Origin: Mucilaginibacter jinjuensis
GTDB lineage: Bacteria > Bacteroidota > Bacteroidia > Sphingobacteriales > Sphingobacteriaceae
Reading direction: 5' to 3'
Assembly: GCF_028596025.1 (NCBI RefSeq)
Contig: NZ_CP117167.1
Coordinates: forward strand, 4,526,001-4,590,000
Length of the DNA: 64,000 nt
Shown: piece after piece, positions 25,111 to 34,036 of the stretch
Position numbering within the stretch: the first letter of the stretch is position 1
Layout of the letters: the number at the start of each line of letters is the position of its first letter
Notes under the pieces: generated by a model
Database searches by the model: none
Seen by the model: the letters and a program-made list of their open reading frames with translations, nothing else
Told to the model about the DNA's origin: nothing
Translations under genes and position numbers: made by a program

Positions 25111-27612
25111 TTATGGTTTCTTTTTATTGCTCATTTCTATTTCGCGGTCCATCTCTACAATATCTACCGGCTGGTTAAAATCGCCCAACAGGTATTTGCA
25201 GAAATAATCACCTTTTTGCCAGAAGAAATATTCGGTCATATCGCCGTAAGCATGTCTTTGGCCCGGTAGCAATACAAAATCAAAACGCTTGTTGGCTTTA
25301 ATTAAAGCATTAATTAAACGGATGGTATTGGCCGGATGTACGTTATTATCAATATCACCGGTAGAAAGCAGTAAGCGGCCTTTCAGGTTCTTAGCTACAT
25401 CCGGGTTTTTATCAATGGTGTACTGGAAAGTGGTATCGCCTTTAGGGGTGATGATCTCTTTTACACCGTTATGTTTCTCGCTCCACCAGCGGTTGTACAC
25501 GCTGTTATCGTGGTTACCAGATTCTGATACCGCCACTTTAAAGAAATCGGGATAAACCAGCATAGCCGCACTCGACATAAAGCCACCGCCCGAGTGACCG
25601 GTTATACCCACACGGTTAATATCAATAAACGGATATTTATCTGCCAGTTGCTCTGCCGCTGCTTTTTTATCGGCCAGGCCATAATCGCGCAGGTTACCGT
25701 AACCAAAGTTATGGTACCATTTAGAGCGTTCCGGGTTACCGCCACGGTTACCTACCGTAACTACGATGAAGCCAAACTGCGCCAGCCTGTCTACGTTGTC
25801 CATTCTTGAACTGAATGCTTTGTTTACAGCTTCGGTTTGCGGGCCAGGGTAAACATACTCTATCAAAGGATATTTCTTAGTCGGGTCGAAATCAAACGGT
25901 TTGTACATTACGCCATACAAATCGGTAATACCGTCATCAGCCTTAATTTTAAATGGCTCCGGGAATTTATAACCAGCACCCATCAGGCGCGAAAGATCGG
26001 CAGTTTCCAGATCCATCAATTTACGGCCTGTGTTGTCACACAGTACAGATTTTGGTGCTGTGTTTACTCTCGAAAAAGCATCAACAAAATACTTTTCGGT
26101 ATCGTTCTGGTTACTGGTATGATCAAAGTTACCGGCGTTTAACAGCTTTAAGCCGCTACCGTCTAAATTTATACGGTATAAATGCACATAGTAAGGGTTC
26201 TCGTTAGGTTCCCTGCCCGATGCTGTAAAATACAATACCCTGTTCTTTTCATCTATATTAACAATATCATCGCAGTGGAATGATCCCGAAGTGATCTGAT
26301 TTTTAAGGTTGCCGGCATCATCATATAAATAAAAATGAGCCCAACCATCACGTTCCGACCATTCTACCAGTTCTTTGCCGCCATTAATCAGTCCCGGTTT
26401 CGCAATTTCAACGTAGGTGTTCATGCGCTCCTCAACCTTAATGTCAACCTTGCCGGTATTAATATCAACACTGCATACATCAATCTTCTTAAGGTCTCGG
26501 CCTGTGCGGTAAAAGTAGAAACGGCTGTTGGTACCTAACCAAACAGATGGCCTAAACTCATCATCTTTATTTTTGGCTAAAACAGGTGCCTGCCATGTAG
26601 AAAGCTCCTGATCTTTAAATAAAGTAACGTTTAGCTTTTTGCTGGTTTTGGCATCAAAATCAAACAAAAGCAATTCGCGGTGCGGTTGCTCTTTTTCGCC
26701 AGGCATTTCGTATTTGTAAGTTTGCAGGGTTGGGCGTGGCTGGGCAATACTGTTAATTACCCACAGATCTTTCACCTTACGTTCATCGCTACGGATCAAA
26801 GCAAAATGCTTCGAATCCGGCGACCATAATACAGATGATGATTTACGTTTCTTTTTGCTTTTGGCATCGTCACCATCCGTGTCCGTATCATCATCATTAC
26901 CGCTGTTGCCGTAGGCGTAATATTCTACCCCATCTTTAGTAAGCGCATGCTCAACAATAGTACTGTCGTCTTCGTTCTTTACTGCTTTTTTGTAATTCTC
27001 CTTATCCATCCAGTACAGGTTAAAGTACCGGGCAAAAATTACAACCGAACTATCAGGCGCTATAGAAGCCCATTTTGGTTTAGGCTTTACTTTTTCGTAG
27101 TTTTTAAGTTCGGCCAGTTTTTTTGTGGCGAGGTTATATTGAAAATAAAAAGTCTTTTTCTCTAACGAGTCTGCCGCTTTTTTATCCTTGCGGTCTTTCT
27201 TCACTACGTCAATACTGCTCTTCAGTTCAAACTGGATGCTTTTTTCATCTTTAGTGAATTTCAGGTTCTCGATAGGTAAATGCTGGGCATCAAACGGATC
27301 TTTAACAATCAGCGTAATTTCTGCAGCCAGGCGAGCATTATCAAAAAGCAGCTCTTTTTTCTGCGCGCCCGGATCAACCAGGTACCAGTTCTTAATATTG
27401 CTGGTTTCGTACACATACCAAAAGCGGTCGCTTTGCTTTAGCCAATGCGGTTCGATATTGGTTGTAAAAACAAGTTTCTGAATTTTTTTGGGCGAAAACC
27501 TGGCAGCCAACTGATAGTTAGCCTGTACAGGTGCCGGTGCAGCCGCTGGTGTTTGCGCCTTGGTGTGCAAACAAAACAGGGAAGCCGACAGCAAGAGGTA
27601 AAGTTTTTTCAT
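25111..27612 (-). CDS. S9 family (dipeptidyl-peptidase IV-like) serine peptidase
   Basis: An exported prolyl-oligopeptidase-family enzyme of 833 aa. Signal peptide MKKLYLLLSASLFCLHTKAQ; an N-terminal beta-propeller (about 50-530) with an Asp/Lys-rich insertion near residues 235-255; then an alpha/beta-hydrolase domain with catalytic Ser674 in GHSGGGFMS, Asp755 in DIDNNVHP and His787 in GQRHAYGD. DPP IV-like enzymes remove dipeptides from peptides, commonly after Pro or Ala, in the periplasm; precise specificity is not determinable. It is monocistronic, with convergent genes sharing its terminator. Confidence 0.93.
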   Translation of the reverse strand: MKKLYLLLSASLFCLHTKAQTPAAAPAPVQANYQLAARFSPKKIQKLVFTTNIEPHWLKQSDRFWYVYETSNIKNWYLVDPGAQKKELLFDNARLAAEITLIVKDPFDAQHLPIENLKFTKDEKSIQFELKSSIDVVKKDRKDKKAADSLEKKTFYFQYNLATKKLAELKNYEKVKPKPKWASIAPDSSVVIFARYFNLYWMDKENYKKAVKNEDDSTIVEHALTKDGVEYYAYGNSGNDDDTDTDGDDAKSKKKRKSSSVLWSPDSKHFALIRSDERKVKDLWVINSIAQPRPTLQTYKYEMPGEKEQPHRELLLFDFDAKTSKKLNVTLFKDQELSTWQAPVLAKNKDDEFRPSVWLGTNSRFYFYRTGRDLKKIDVCSVDINTGKVDIKVEERMNTYVEIAKPGLINGGKELVEWSERDGWAHFYLYDDAGNLKNQITSGSFHCDDIVNIDEKNRVLYFTASGREPNENPYYVHLYRINLDGSGLKLLNAGNFDHTSNQNDTEKYFVDAFSRVNTAPKSVLCDNTGRKLMDLETADLSRLMGAGYKFPEPFKIKADDGITDLYGVMYKPFDFDPTKKYPLIEYVYPGPQTEAVNKAFSSRMDNVDRLAQFGFIVVTVGNRGGNPERSKWYHNFGYGNLRDYGLADKKAAAEQLADKYPFIDINRVGITGHSGGGFMSSAAMLVYPDFFKVAVSESGNHDNSVYNRWWSEKHNGVKEIITPKGDTTFQYTIDKNPDVAKNLKGRLLLSTGDIDNNVHPANTIRLINALIKANKRFDFVLLPGQRHAYGDMTEYFFWQKGDYFCKYLLGDFNQPVDIVEMDREIEMSNKKKP

Positions 27613-27824
27613 ACAATAATTTAGACCGACTAATTTAAATGATACCGCGCAATAAAAGCATTTGCAACAAATTTAATACGGTGGTAACCCAAATTCTTGT
27701 TATAAAGGTTGGTGTGTTTTGAAGTATTTAATTTCAATCCAAATGGCCAAATAATTAAATAGCCCAGAAGTGTAAACCTATGGTAAGTGCCATACGTAGT
27801 TATTGTAAACACATTAAAACTACC

Positions 27825-28118
27825 ATGAGCAAATTAGCATTACTGGCCCGCTTAGAGGCTAAACCCGGCAAAGAAAAAGAAGTAGCCGATTTTTTAAAAA
27901 ACGCCCTGCCATTAGCACAGAGCGAACCTGATACTCGTAGCTGGTACGCCTGGCAAATCGGCGAATCAACATTCGGGATATTCGATACGTTTGATGATGA
28001 GGAAGGCCGCCAGGCTCACCTATCCGGCCCTATCGCGCAGGCATTAATGCAACACGCGCCCGAGCTGTTGGCTAAAGCCCCGGTTATAGAAATGGTGACG
28101 GTACTGGCAGAGAAATAA
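27825..28118 (+). CDS. Antibiotic-biosynthesis-monooxygenase (ABM) family protein
   Basis: A 97-aa ferredoxin-like-fold protein starting MSKLALLARLEAKPGKEKEV, with the central strand SWYAWQIGESTFGIFDTFDDEEGRQAHL and ending VIEMVTVLAEK, typical of ABM/YgiN-like dimers. Members oxidise quinols or act as small cofactor-free monooxygenases; others only bind. The frame extends upstream to 27780, but ATG 27825 matches the family N-terminus. A terminator follows within 10 bp. Confidence 0.85.
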   Translation: MSKLALLARLEAKPGKEKEVADFLKNALPLAQSEPDTRSWYAWQIGESTFGIFDTFDDEEGRQAHLSGPIAQALMQHAPELLAKAPVIEMVTVLAEK

Positions 28119-28124
28119 ATCAAT

Positions 28125-28158
28125 AAAAAAGGCTTTAGAAAAATCTAAAGCCTTTTTT
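28125..28158. terminator. Bidirectional terminator
   Basis: A 15-bp stem (AAAAAAGGCTTTAGA with TCTAAAGCCTTTTTT) and a 4-nt loop. It serves the ABM gene on the plus strand and the convergent lipoprotein operon on the minus strand. Confidence 0.88.
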
Positions 28159-28170
28159 ATGATGATTGTC

Positions 28171-30006
28171 TTAGTAGTTTTTCTGAACCGATTTGCTATT
28201 GAGGTAATGATAGTTGTGGGTATCGTTATACGGAACATTCGTTTCACTAAAGGTATCCTGTTGGTATAAACCAAAGTTGACCAATTTTACCTTACTCAAA
28301 TCTAAACTGGTTATGTTAAGATATTTCGAAAAATCGGGAAACTTCACATTGGTGTAACCAGCGACCGATGGCGAAAGCAGGTATACAGACAAGTTAGGCG
28401 ATGACGGCGCGTTTATAAAATGTGCCTGGTAATAATCAGACGTGCCTGAGAACGATGGTTTAAAATCGGCCATTGAAGTTCCGGCTACGGTGAATGACGC
28501 ATCAAACGAATCGGCCTTATCTGGCACTGCACCAATTTTAACCTGGTTGTAATTGTAATCGCCTATACTGTAATACATCACAGCAACATACGATTTAAAT
28601 GCTTCTGACGGGTAATTATATATCAGGCTGCCATATTGTGAATAAACCATACCGAAGTTATACTCCAGGTCATGATTGTATTGCCAAGTTGCCGTTACAT
28701 CATTCTTCCCAAATAAATTCATTTGAAAATTACCTCCCGGCGCTGTTATGGTTTTTGCAACTGCAGTTTTTATGCACTGTGCTAAATCAACTGTATAATC
28801 ATGCGTACCCTTCGCAATATCGAAAAGGTTATATAAGGTCTGGTTGTTCTTTAACACCTGTACCCATACCTGGCTGTTACTGCTATAATCCCATTGTTTA
28901 AAATTAGCGCTATCAGCCGGTGAAGTGATTGTCCCGGCATTTCTGTCGGTACTGATACTCAATTTATCAAATTGGGCGGCATTCTTTAAATGGATATTAA
29001 GCGGCGCATTAGATTCGGGGCTTTGCTGACCTGGGAACTGGGTATAAACGCAACCTTTCTTTACTTGTAAATATCCGGTTATGCCGGGTACAGTGGAAGG
29101 GTTATCGGCTACCTTTATTTCATAAAAATTCAACCTGTCTTTGTCATACGGGTTGGTTGATATTAATTTAAACGTAGTGGTGCCTGTTTGATATTTAGCC
29201 TCAGCTATAATGTTGCCGTTCTCGTCGGTAGCTACATAATAACTGGTGTATCCGGCCATCCTGTCGGGGTTAATATTTAAGGTTATCAACGTAGTTGAAT
29301 TTGCTGATACCTGGTTATAGGCAAAATCTGTAAACACCACACTTACACCGTTAACACCATTGGTTACAACAGACATATTTTGATGCTTGGCCGCAACAAT
29401 ACTTAATTTCTTAACCACTGCCTGCCCGCCTGTTTTTGCAGTAAATGAAATTGCGCCTTGCAGGCCCCCTTTAATATATAGGTAATAAAACCCGTTTATT
29501 AAACCCATTTTGTATGTTTTGGTGCCTGTGTCTGTTTTAAAGGTTGGTACAGCGCCATCTTTTATAAAGCTTTTGCCAATGGTTATTAAACCATCGGTAC
29601 TGCTTTCTGTAAAAACCGGCGCTTGCTGACTGGGCACAGTGTAGCCTTTTGCGGTTTCGGTAACACGCATAAAGGTATCGGCAGCAGAACTCTGATTTTT
29701 TGACGATATAACAATATCATACGTACCGGCCGCTAAAGTTTTTTTATAGGTCGATAAATTTTTAAGGTCGATACTATCTTTAGTAACCGACGATGTAGAA
29801 TCTTTACTATCCTTTAACTTGTATTGAATTAAGGCTGTGCCGCCGGCTACCTGTACCCAGGTGCTGTTGGTAAATGATGGCAAGCTTATATTGCTGATGG
29901 TAACCGGTGGTACCGTAACAACAACATCTGTTAATGCTTCTTTTTTTGAACATGCACTAAGCAGGCATACATAAGCAAAGAATAAAAAATATAAATTTCT
30001 TTTCAT
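28171..30006 (-). CDS. Large hypothetical lipoprotein, paralogue of the upstream gene
   Basis: A 611-aa lipoprotein with signal peptide MKRNLYFLFFAYVCL and lipobox LLSAC. Residues about 40-210 resemble the protein encoded at 30058-30765: shared landmarks are a WVQVAGG/WKQVLGG motif, KDSIDLKNLSTYKK/KDSVSLKDISTYKH, an AGTYDIVI-like segment, ADTFMRV/ADTFIRF, and STDGLITIGKSFIKDG/TTDGVITISKSLIKAG. The rest is beta-rich and unrecognised. The frame runs on to 30051, but the signal peptide starts at the ATG at 30006. Probably a surface or periplasmic structural protein; function unknown. Confidence 0.75.
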   Translation of the reverse strand: MKRNLYFLFFAYVCLLSACSKKEALTDVVVTVPPVTISNISLPSFTNSTWVQVAGGTALIQYKLKDSKDSTSSVTKDSIDLKNLSTYKKTLAAGTYDIVISSKNQSSAADTFMRVTETAKGYTVPSQQAPVFTESSTDGLITIGKSFIKDGAVPTFKTDTGTKTYKMGLINGFYYLYIKGGLQGAISFTAKTGGQAVVKKLSIVAAKHQNMSVVTNGVNGVSVVFTDFAYNQVSANSTTLITLNINPDRMAGYTSYYVATDENGNIIAEAKYQTGTTTFKLISTNPYDKDRLNFYEIKVADNPSTVPGITGYLQVKKGCVYTQFPGQQSPESNAPLNIHLKNAAQFDKLSISTDRNAGTITSPADSANFKQWDYSSNSQVWVQVLKNNQTLYNLFDIAKGTHDYTVDLAQCIKTAVAKTITAPGGNFQMNLFGKNDVTATWQYNHDLEYNFGMVYSQYGSLIYNYPSEAFKSYVAVMYYSIGDYNYNQVKIGAVPDKADSFDASFTVAGTSMADFKPSFSGTSDYYQAHFINAPSSPNLSVYLLSPSVAGYTNVKFPDFSKYLNITSLDLSKVKLVNFGLYQQDTFSETNVPYNDTHNYHYLNSKSVQKNY

Positions 30007-30057
30007 GTGAAATAAGGTTCGGGGAGGGATAACTGATAAAGTGTTTAGCATGATATT

Positions 30058-30765
30058 TTATTGAACTTTGCCAGAAAAACCGTTCAGGTTAAAAGCATGC
30101 TGAGCAATACTAACAGAAGAGGTTTTGTTAAGAACCGCAGACACATCATACCAGTTTAAGGCAGCAAGTGTAAGGTCTTTCAAAAACACATCGCCACTGG
30201 TGGTTTCTGTAAAACTTAACCTGCCTGCTGTTGCATCCTTTGCATATAAAAAATAATAATCATTGGCCAGGCCCAGCTTGTAAACAACGGCTGTTTTAGC
30301 ATCGGTAAAAGTTGGGGTTGTACCGGCCTTAATGAGGCTTTTACTAATTGTAATTACACCATCAGTAGTGGTAGCAGGCAAACTAATGGCCTGGTCTTTA
30401 TTAATAGTAATATTTTGTGCCTGGGCATTAAACCTGATAAAGGTATCTGCTACTGCAGCACTCACTGTACCGAGGGTAATGTTGTACGCACCGGCCAGCA
30501 CATCGTGCTTATAAGTGCTGATGTCTTTTAAGCTTACGCTATCTTTAATTGTTGAGGCTGTAACGGTATCGTTAGCAATAAAGGCAAAGGTAATAAGCCC
30601 TTTACCACCTAATACCTGTTTCCACGGCGTGTTGGGTATACCGTTTACAACAGGGGCAAATGAAAGCTTAAATGATGGTTTTGAATTTACTGGATTTACT
30701 GTGTGATCTTTAGCGCAGCTTCCCAGTAAAAGGACTGCCACACATAGCAGAAGTAGTTTTTGCAC
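30058..30765 (-). CDS. Hypothetical lipoprotein, shorter paralogue
   Basis: A 235-aa lipoprotein with GTG start, signal peptide LLLLCVAVLLLGSC and lipobox LLGSC. The mature region is almost wholly the module shared with the N-terminal third of the protein encoded 51 bp downstream. The two genes therefore look like a duplication in which only the downstream copy carries a long C-terminal extension, and they should be co-transcribed. No known domain recognised. No TAnnTTTG box was seen close upstream. Confidence 0.7.
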   Translation of the reverse strand: MQKLLLLCVAVLLLGSCAKDHTVNPVNSKPSFKLSFAPVVNGIPNTPWKQVLGGKGLITFAFIANDTVTASTIKDSVSLKDISTYKHDVLAGAYNITLGTVSAAVADTFIRFNAQAQNITINKDQAISLPATTTDGVITISKSLIKAGTTPTFTDAKTAVVYKLGLANDYYFLYAKDATAGRLSFTETTSGDVFLKDLTLAALNWYDVSAVLNKTSSVSIAQHAFNLNGFSGKVQ

Positions 30766-30861
30766 GTAAAAAGGTTTAGTTGTTAATAAATCGGAGAATT
30801 TCTCCGCAACTAAAATAGTATTTTAATTACAAATGAAACTAACTTATAAGTTAGTTTACTA

Positions 30862-31434
30862 CTACCGCATATTTTTCCTGATCCTGCTTAACGACTGTGG
30901 TGTAATGCCAAGGTAAGATGCTACATCTGTTAATTGCACACGCAAGGCAATTTCGGGCTGGCGCATCATAAACAGTTTATAGCGTTCGGTTGAGTCGAGC
31001 CCCTGGTAGGCGTTGCGGATCTGGATCTTATCTAATAGACCCTGTTGGGTAATCTGATCTATTAGATCTTTAAGGTAAGGAATTTGCTGATACAACGCCG
31101 TTATGCGTGATTTAGAAACAATGAGCACATCAACATCGCAAGCGGCCTGGATGCTTTCGTGGGCAATAACTTCATTATTGAAACTATTGAGGATGGTGCA
31201 GAAATAATTCTCTTTCAGGAAGAAGTACGTTACCTCTACTCCTTTTTCGTTCTGCACCATAATGCGCAGCACACCATTACAAATAAAGAACATCTCTTTA
31301 CACACATGGCCGGAGCTAAACAACACATCGCCCTCCTTAAAATTGTGCGGTATAAAGGCTGTAGCAATCAACGCTTCATCTTCTGCCGAGATATGCCTGA
31401 ACAAGCGCAGGTAATTGATAAGCGGTGATGACAT
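30862..31434 (-). CDS. Crp/Fnr-family transcriptional regulator
   Basis: A 190-aa protein with an N-terminal cyclic-nucleotide-binding-like beta-roll (FKEGDVLFSSGHVCKEMFFICNG, VTYFFLKENYF) and a C-terminal helix-turn-helix VQLTDVASYLGITPQSLSRIR. The cAMP-contact residues of true Crp are not obvious, as usual in this Bacteroidota group. It starts 6 bp after the proline dehydrogenase stop, so the two are co-transcribed; control of proline use is a reasonable inference. A TTG two codons upstream (31440) was rejected in favour of the ATG. Confidence 0.9.
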   Translation of the reverse strand: MSSPLINYLRLFRHISAEDEALIATAFIPHNFKEGDVLFSSGHVCKEMFFICNGVLRIMVQNEKGVEVTYFFLKENYFCTILNSFNNEVIAHESIQAACDVDVLIVSKSRITALYQQIPYLKDLIDQITQQGLLDKIQIRNAYQGLDSTERYKLFMMRQPEIALRVQLTDVASYLGITPQSLSRIRKNMR

Positions 31435-31440
31435 GCTCAA

Positions 31441-32643
31441 TTACAACTTCCTGCGTTTCTTCTCTTTCAAAATCAAACTCAGCTCGCGGCTCATTTGGCC
31501 GGCAATGGCCGTATTCTCCTGCGCACGGCGGAACAGGTATGGCAACACCGCCTTAACCGGACCGTAAGGAACATACTTGGCAATATTGTAATCGGCACTG
31601 CCCAAGTTAAAGCTCAGGTTATCGCTCATGCCCAGCAGTTGCGAAAAATACACATGCGGGTGGTTGTGCGGGATGCCTTTCTGCGTCATCAGGTTGGTAA
31701 GGACAAGGCAGCTATCTTCGTTGTGCGTTCCGGCTACAAAGGCGATTTTCTCGATATAATCCGTGCAGAATTTTAAGGCTTCGTTATAATCGTGGTCGGT
31801 TGCTTCTTTGTTGGGTTGTATAGGTGATGGGTAACCCATTTCAGCTGCACGTTTACGCTCTTTCTCCATGTAAGCACCGCGTACCAGTTTGGCGCCCAGG
31901 ATAAAACCTTCCAGTTTAGCGACTTTGAAATCATCTTTTAATGATTGCAGTTTATCATGCCGATAGATCTGGTAAGTATTATAAACAATGGCCTTGTACT
32001 GGTTAAATTTGCGCATCATATCCATCGCTAACCTATCAATCGTTTTTTGGATCCAGGTTTCTTCGGCATCAATCATTACCGGTACGCCTGCGGTAAATGC
32101 CTTTTGGCAAATGTCCAATACACGGGCTTGTACTTTTTGCCATTCCTGTTCTTCTTCGGCAGTAAGTGTTGCGCCTGTATCCAGTTTCTCCAATAAGCCA
32201 AAACGGCCTACGCCTGTAACTTTAAATACAGTGATCGGCACAGCCTTATCGCCGGTTGCACGGTTAATGGTGCGGATAATTTCATCGCGGGTAAAATCGA
32301 AAACAGATTCGTCTTCTTCACCTTCGACAGAGTAATCTAAAATAGTACCTACATGGCCGGAAGCCAGTTCCTTAATTACAGCATCGCATTCGGCAATGGT
32401 TTCTCCTCCGCAAAATTGTTTAAAAATGGTAGCCTTGATCAGGCTTTTGATCGGCAAGCCAATTTTCATGGCCAGGTTAGTAACCGGTGGCCCAACTTTA
32501 ACCAGCGTGTTATTATTAATTGCCTTAAACAACCAGTAAGCACGGTCTAAACTACCGTTGGATAGGTGTTTGAAAGCGATCTCAGTATTTTCGAAAGAAA
32601 GTAAATTCTTTTTCGGCGCAGCAGCAGTATCATTTAAAGCCAT
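31441..32643 (-). CDS. Proline dehydrogenase (monofunctional)
   Basis: A flavin-dependent proline dehydrogenase of 400 aa that oxidises proline to pyrroline-5-carboxylate and passes electrons to quinone. Visible signatures are the barrel strands VPVMIDAEETWIQ, GAKLVRGAYMEKER, FVAGTHNEDS and the C-terminal substrate motif YLFRRAQENTA. There is no PutA-type DNA-binding or P5C dehydrogenase domain, so the second step must be encoded elsewhere. It forms an operon with a Crp-family gene 6 bp downstream. A perfect -7 box, TAACTTTG, lies only 4 nt upstream of the ATG, suggesting a leaderless mRNA. Confidence 0.95.
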   Translation of the reverse strand: MALNDTAAAPKKNLLSFENTEIAFKHLSNGSLDRAYWLFKAINNNTLVKVGPPVTNLAMKIGLPIKSLIKATIFKQFCGGETIAECDAVIKELASGHVGTILDYSVEGEEDESVFDFTRDEIIRTINRATGDKAVPITVFKVTGVGRFGLLEKLDTGATLTAEEEQEWQKVQARVLDICQKAFTAGVPVMIDAEETWIQKTIDRLAMDMMRKFNQYKAIVYNTYQIYRHDKLQSLKDDFKVAKLEGFILGAKLVRGAYMEKERKRAAEMGYPSPIQPNKEATDHDYNEALKFCTDYIEKIAFVAGTHNEDSCLVLTNLMTQKGIPHNHPHVYFSQLLGMSDNLSFNLGSADYNIAKYVPYGPVKAVLPYLFRRAQENTAIAGQMSRELSLILKEKKRRKL

Positions 32644-32647
32644 GCTG

Positions 32648-32702
32648 CAAAGTTAGAAAATGCATTATTATAACTCATTATCCTGCGAATAGTTTATTTT
32701 TG
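32648..32702. promoter_or_regulatory. Divergent promoter pair, both close to start codons
   Basis: Minus strand: TAACTTTG (32655 to 32648) is separated by 4 nt from the proline dehydrogenase ATG. Plus strand: TATTTTTG (32695-32702) is separated by 5 nt from the S4-protein ATG at 32708. Both match TAnnTTTG exactly, and both predict transcripts starting at or next to the initiation codon. Confidence 0.65.
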
Positions 32703-32707
32703 CCATC

Positions 32708-32914
32708 ATGATAAATTTTGAGCTCGAAGGCGAATATATTCCCCTTATACAACTGTTAAAGGCCACAAACCTGGTGCAAACCGGCGGCGAAGCCCAAATT
32801 GTAGTATCGGAAGGCGAAGTAACCTACAACGGTGAGGTTGATTACCGCAAACGCCTTAAAGTAAAAAAAGGCGACGTTGTTGAGTTTAGAGGTCAGAAAA
32901 TCACGATTGTTTAA
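32708..32914 (+). CDS. Small S4-domain RNA-binding protein (YbcJ/YaaA-like)
   Basis: A 68-aa protein that is just an S4 RNA-binding fold: FELEGEYIPLIQLLKATNLVQTGGEA, then VVSEGEVTYNGEVDYRKRLKVKKGDVVEF, the classic S4 turn. Such stand-alone S4 proteins are thought to bind structured RNA, possibly rRNA; the precise target is unknown. It sits 3 bp upstream of aroB, which it probably shares an mRNA with, though a functional link with the shikimate pathway is not implied. Confidence 0.85.
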   Translation: MINFELEGEYIPLIQLLKATNLVQTGGEAQIVVSEGEVTYNGEVDYRKRLKVKKGDVVEFRGQKITIV

Positions 32915-32917
32915 CCT

Positions 32918-33994
32918 ATGGATACAGCACAAATACAACCGATAGAAAGCATTGGTTACAATGTTTATTTAAACGATAGCCTTAACGAACTGGTAAATTT
33001 TGTTGAGCAAGGCAATTACTCTAAGTTTTTTATCCTTACCGACGAGTTTACAACCGTACACTGCCTGCCGCTTATTGAAGAGAAATTAACAGGTAAAACT
33101 TACGACCTGATTGAGATCAGCGCAGGCGAAGAATGCAAAACCATCGACTTTTGCATTGGTGTGTGGAAAATGCTGATTGATTTTGGTGCCGATCGCCGCA
33201 GCTTGTTAATTAACGTTGGCGGTGGCGTAGTTACCGATCTGGGTGGCTTTGCAGCCTCGACCTTTAAACGCGGGATTGATTTTGTGAATGTACCTACTAC
33301 CGTACTTTCGCAGGTTGATGCCTCTGTTGGTGGCAAAACCGGTATCGATATGGATAGTATTAAAAACATCATCGGTACGTTTACCCAACCTAAAGCCGTA
33401 TTTATAGAGCAGGCCTTTCTGAAAACCCTGCCATCAAGAGAAATATTATCGGGTCTGGCCGAAATGCTGAAACATGGTTTAATTGCCGATGCAGCTTATT
33501 GGGAAGCTTTAAAAAACAGCGACCTTTCTATCCCATCAACCGAGCTGATTGCACAATCGGTAGTGATTAAAAATCGCATCGTAATTTCGGACCCGACAGA
33601 GAAGAGTCACCGAAAGGCATTGAACTTTGGTCACACGGTTGGTCATGCTGTGGAGACATGGTCTTTAGATCATGACGAGAAAGAGCATTTGACCCACGGT
33701 GAAGCTATTGCTATCGGCATGATCTGCGAAGCCTGGCTTTCTGTAAAAAAGAACACCGGTTTAACTGAGTCTGAACTAAATGATACGGTTAAAGTATTGA
33801 CCCGTTTGTACCCTAAATACGAAATCAAAGATTCGACTTTCCCAGCTTTAATTGAGCTGATGAAAAAGGATAAGAAAAACGAAGGCAATACCATTAACTG
33901 TACCCTGTTAAAAGCCATTGGCACTTATAGTATTAACGCGATTTGTACCGAAGACGAGTTGAGCGAAAGTTTAAAATACTACGCAGCTTTGTAA
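32918..33994 (+). CDS. aroB: 3-dehydroquinate synthase
   Basis: Second step of the shikimate pathway: converts DAHP to 3-dehydroquinate using NAD and a divalent metal. The 358-aa protein has the nucleotide-binding loop NVGGGVVTDLGGF, the VPTTVLSQVDASVGGKTGID segment, the metal-site region GLAEMLKHGLI and FGHTVGHAVE with metal-binding His. Full length for the family. It follows an S4-domain gene by 3 bp. The other shikimate genes present (aroG fusion, aroA, aroC) lie 3-7 kb downstream, with a hydroxylase, a broken gene and pheA between. Confidence 0.95.
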   Translation: MDTAQIQPIESIGYNVYLNDSLNELVNFVEQGNYSKFFILTDEFTTVHCLPLIEEKLTGKTYDLIEISAGEECKTIDFCIGVWKMLIDFGADRRSLLINVGGGVVTDLGGFAASTFKRGIDFVNVPTTVLSQVDASVGGKTGIDMDSIKNIIGTFTQPKAVFIEQAFLKTLPSREILSGLAEMLKHGLIADAAYWEALKNSDLSIPSTELIAQSVVIKNRIVISDPTEKSHRKALNFGHTVGHAVETWSLDHDEKEHLTHGEAIAIGMICEAWLSVKKNTGLTESELNDTVKVLTRLYPKYEIKDSTFPALIELMKKDKKNEGNTINCTLLKAIGTYSINAICTEDELSESLKYYAAL

Positions 33995-34036
33995 TACGTT
34001 CAAAACACATTCTTTCTTTTTATAGTTATTATTAGT

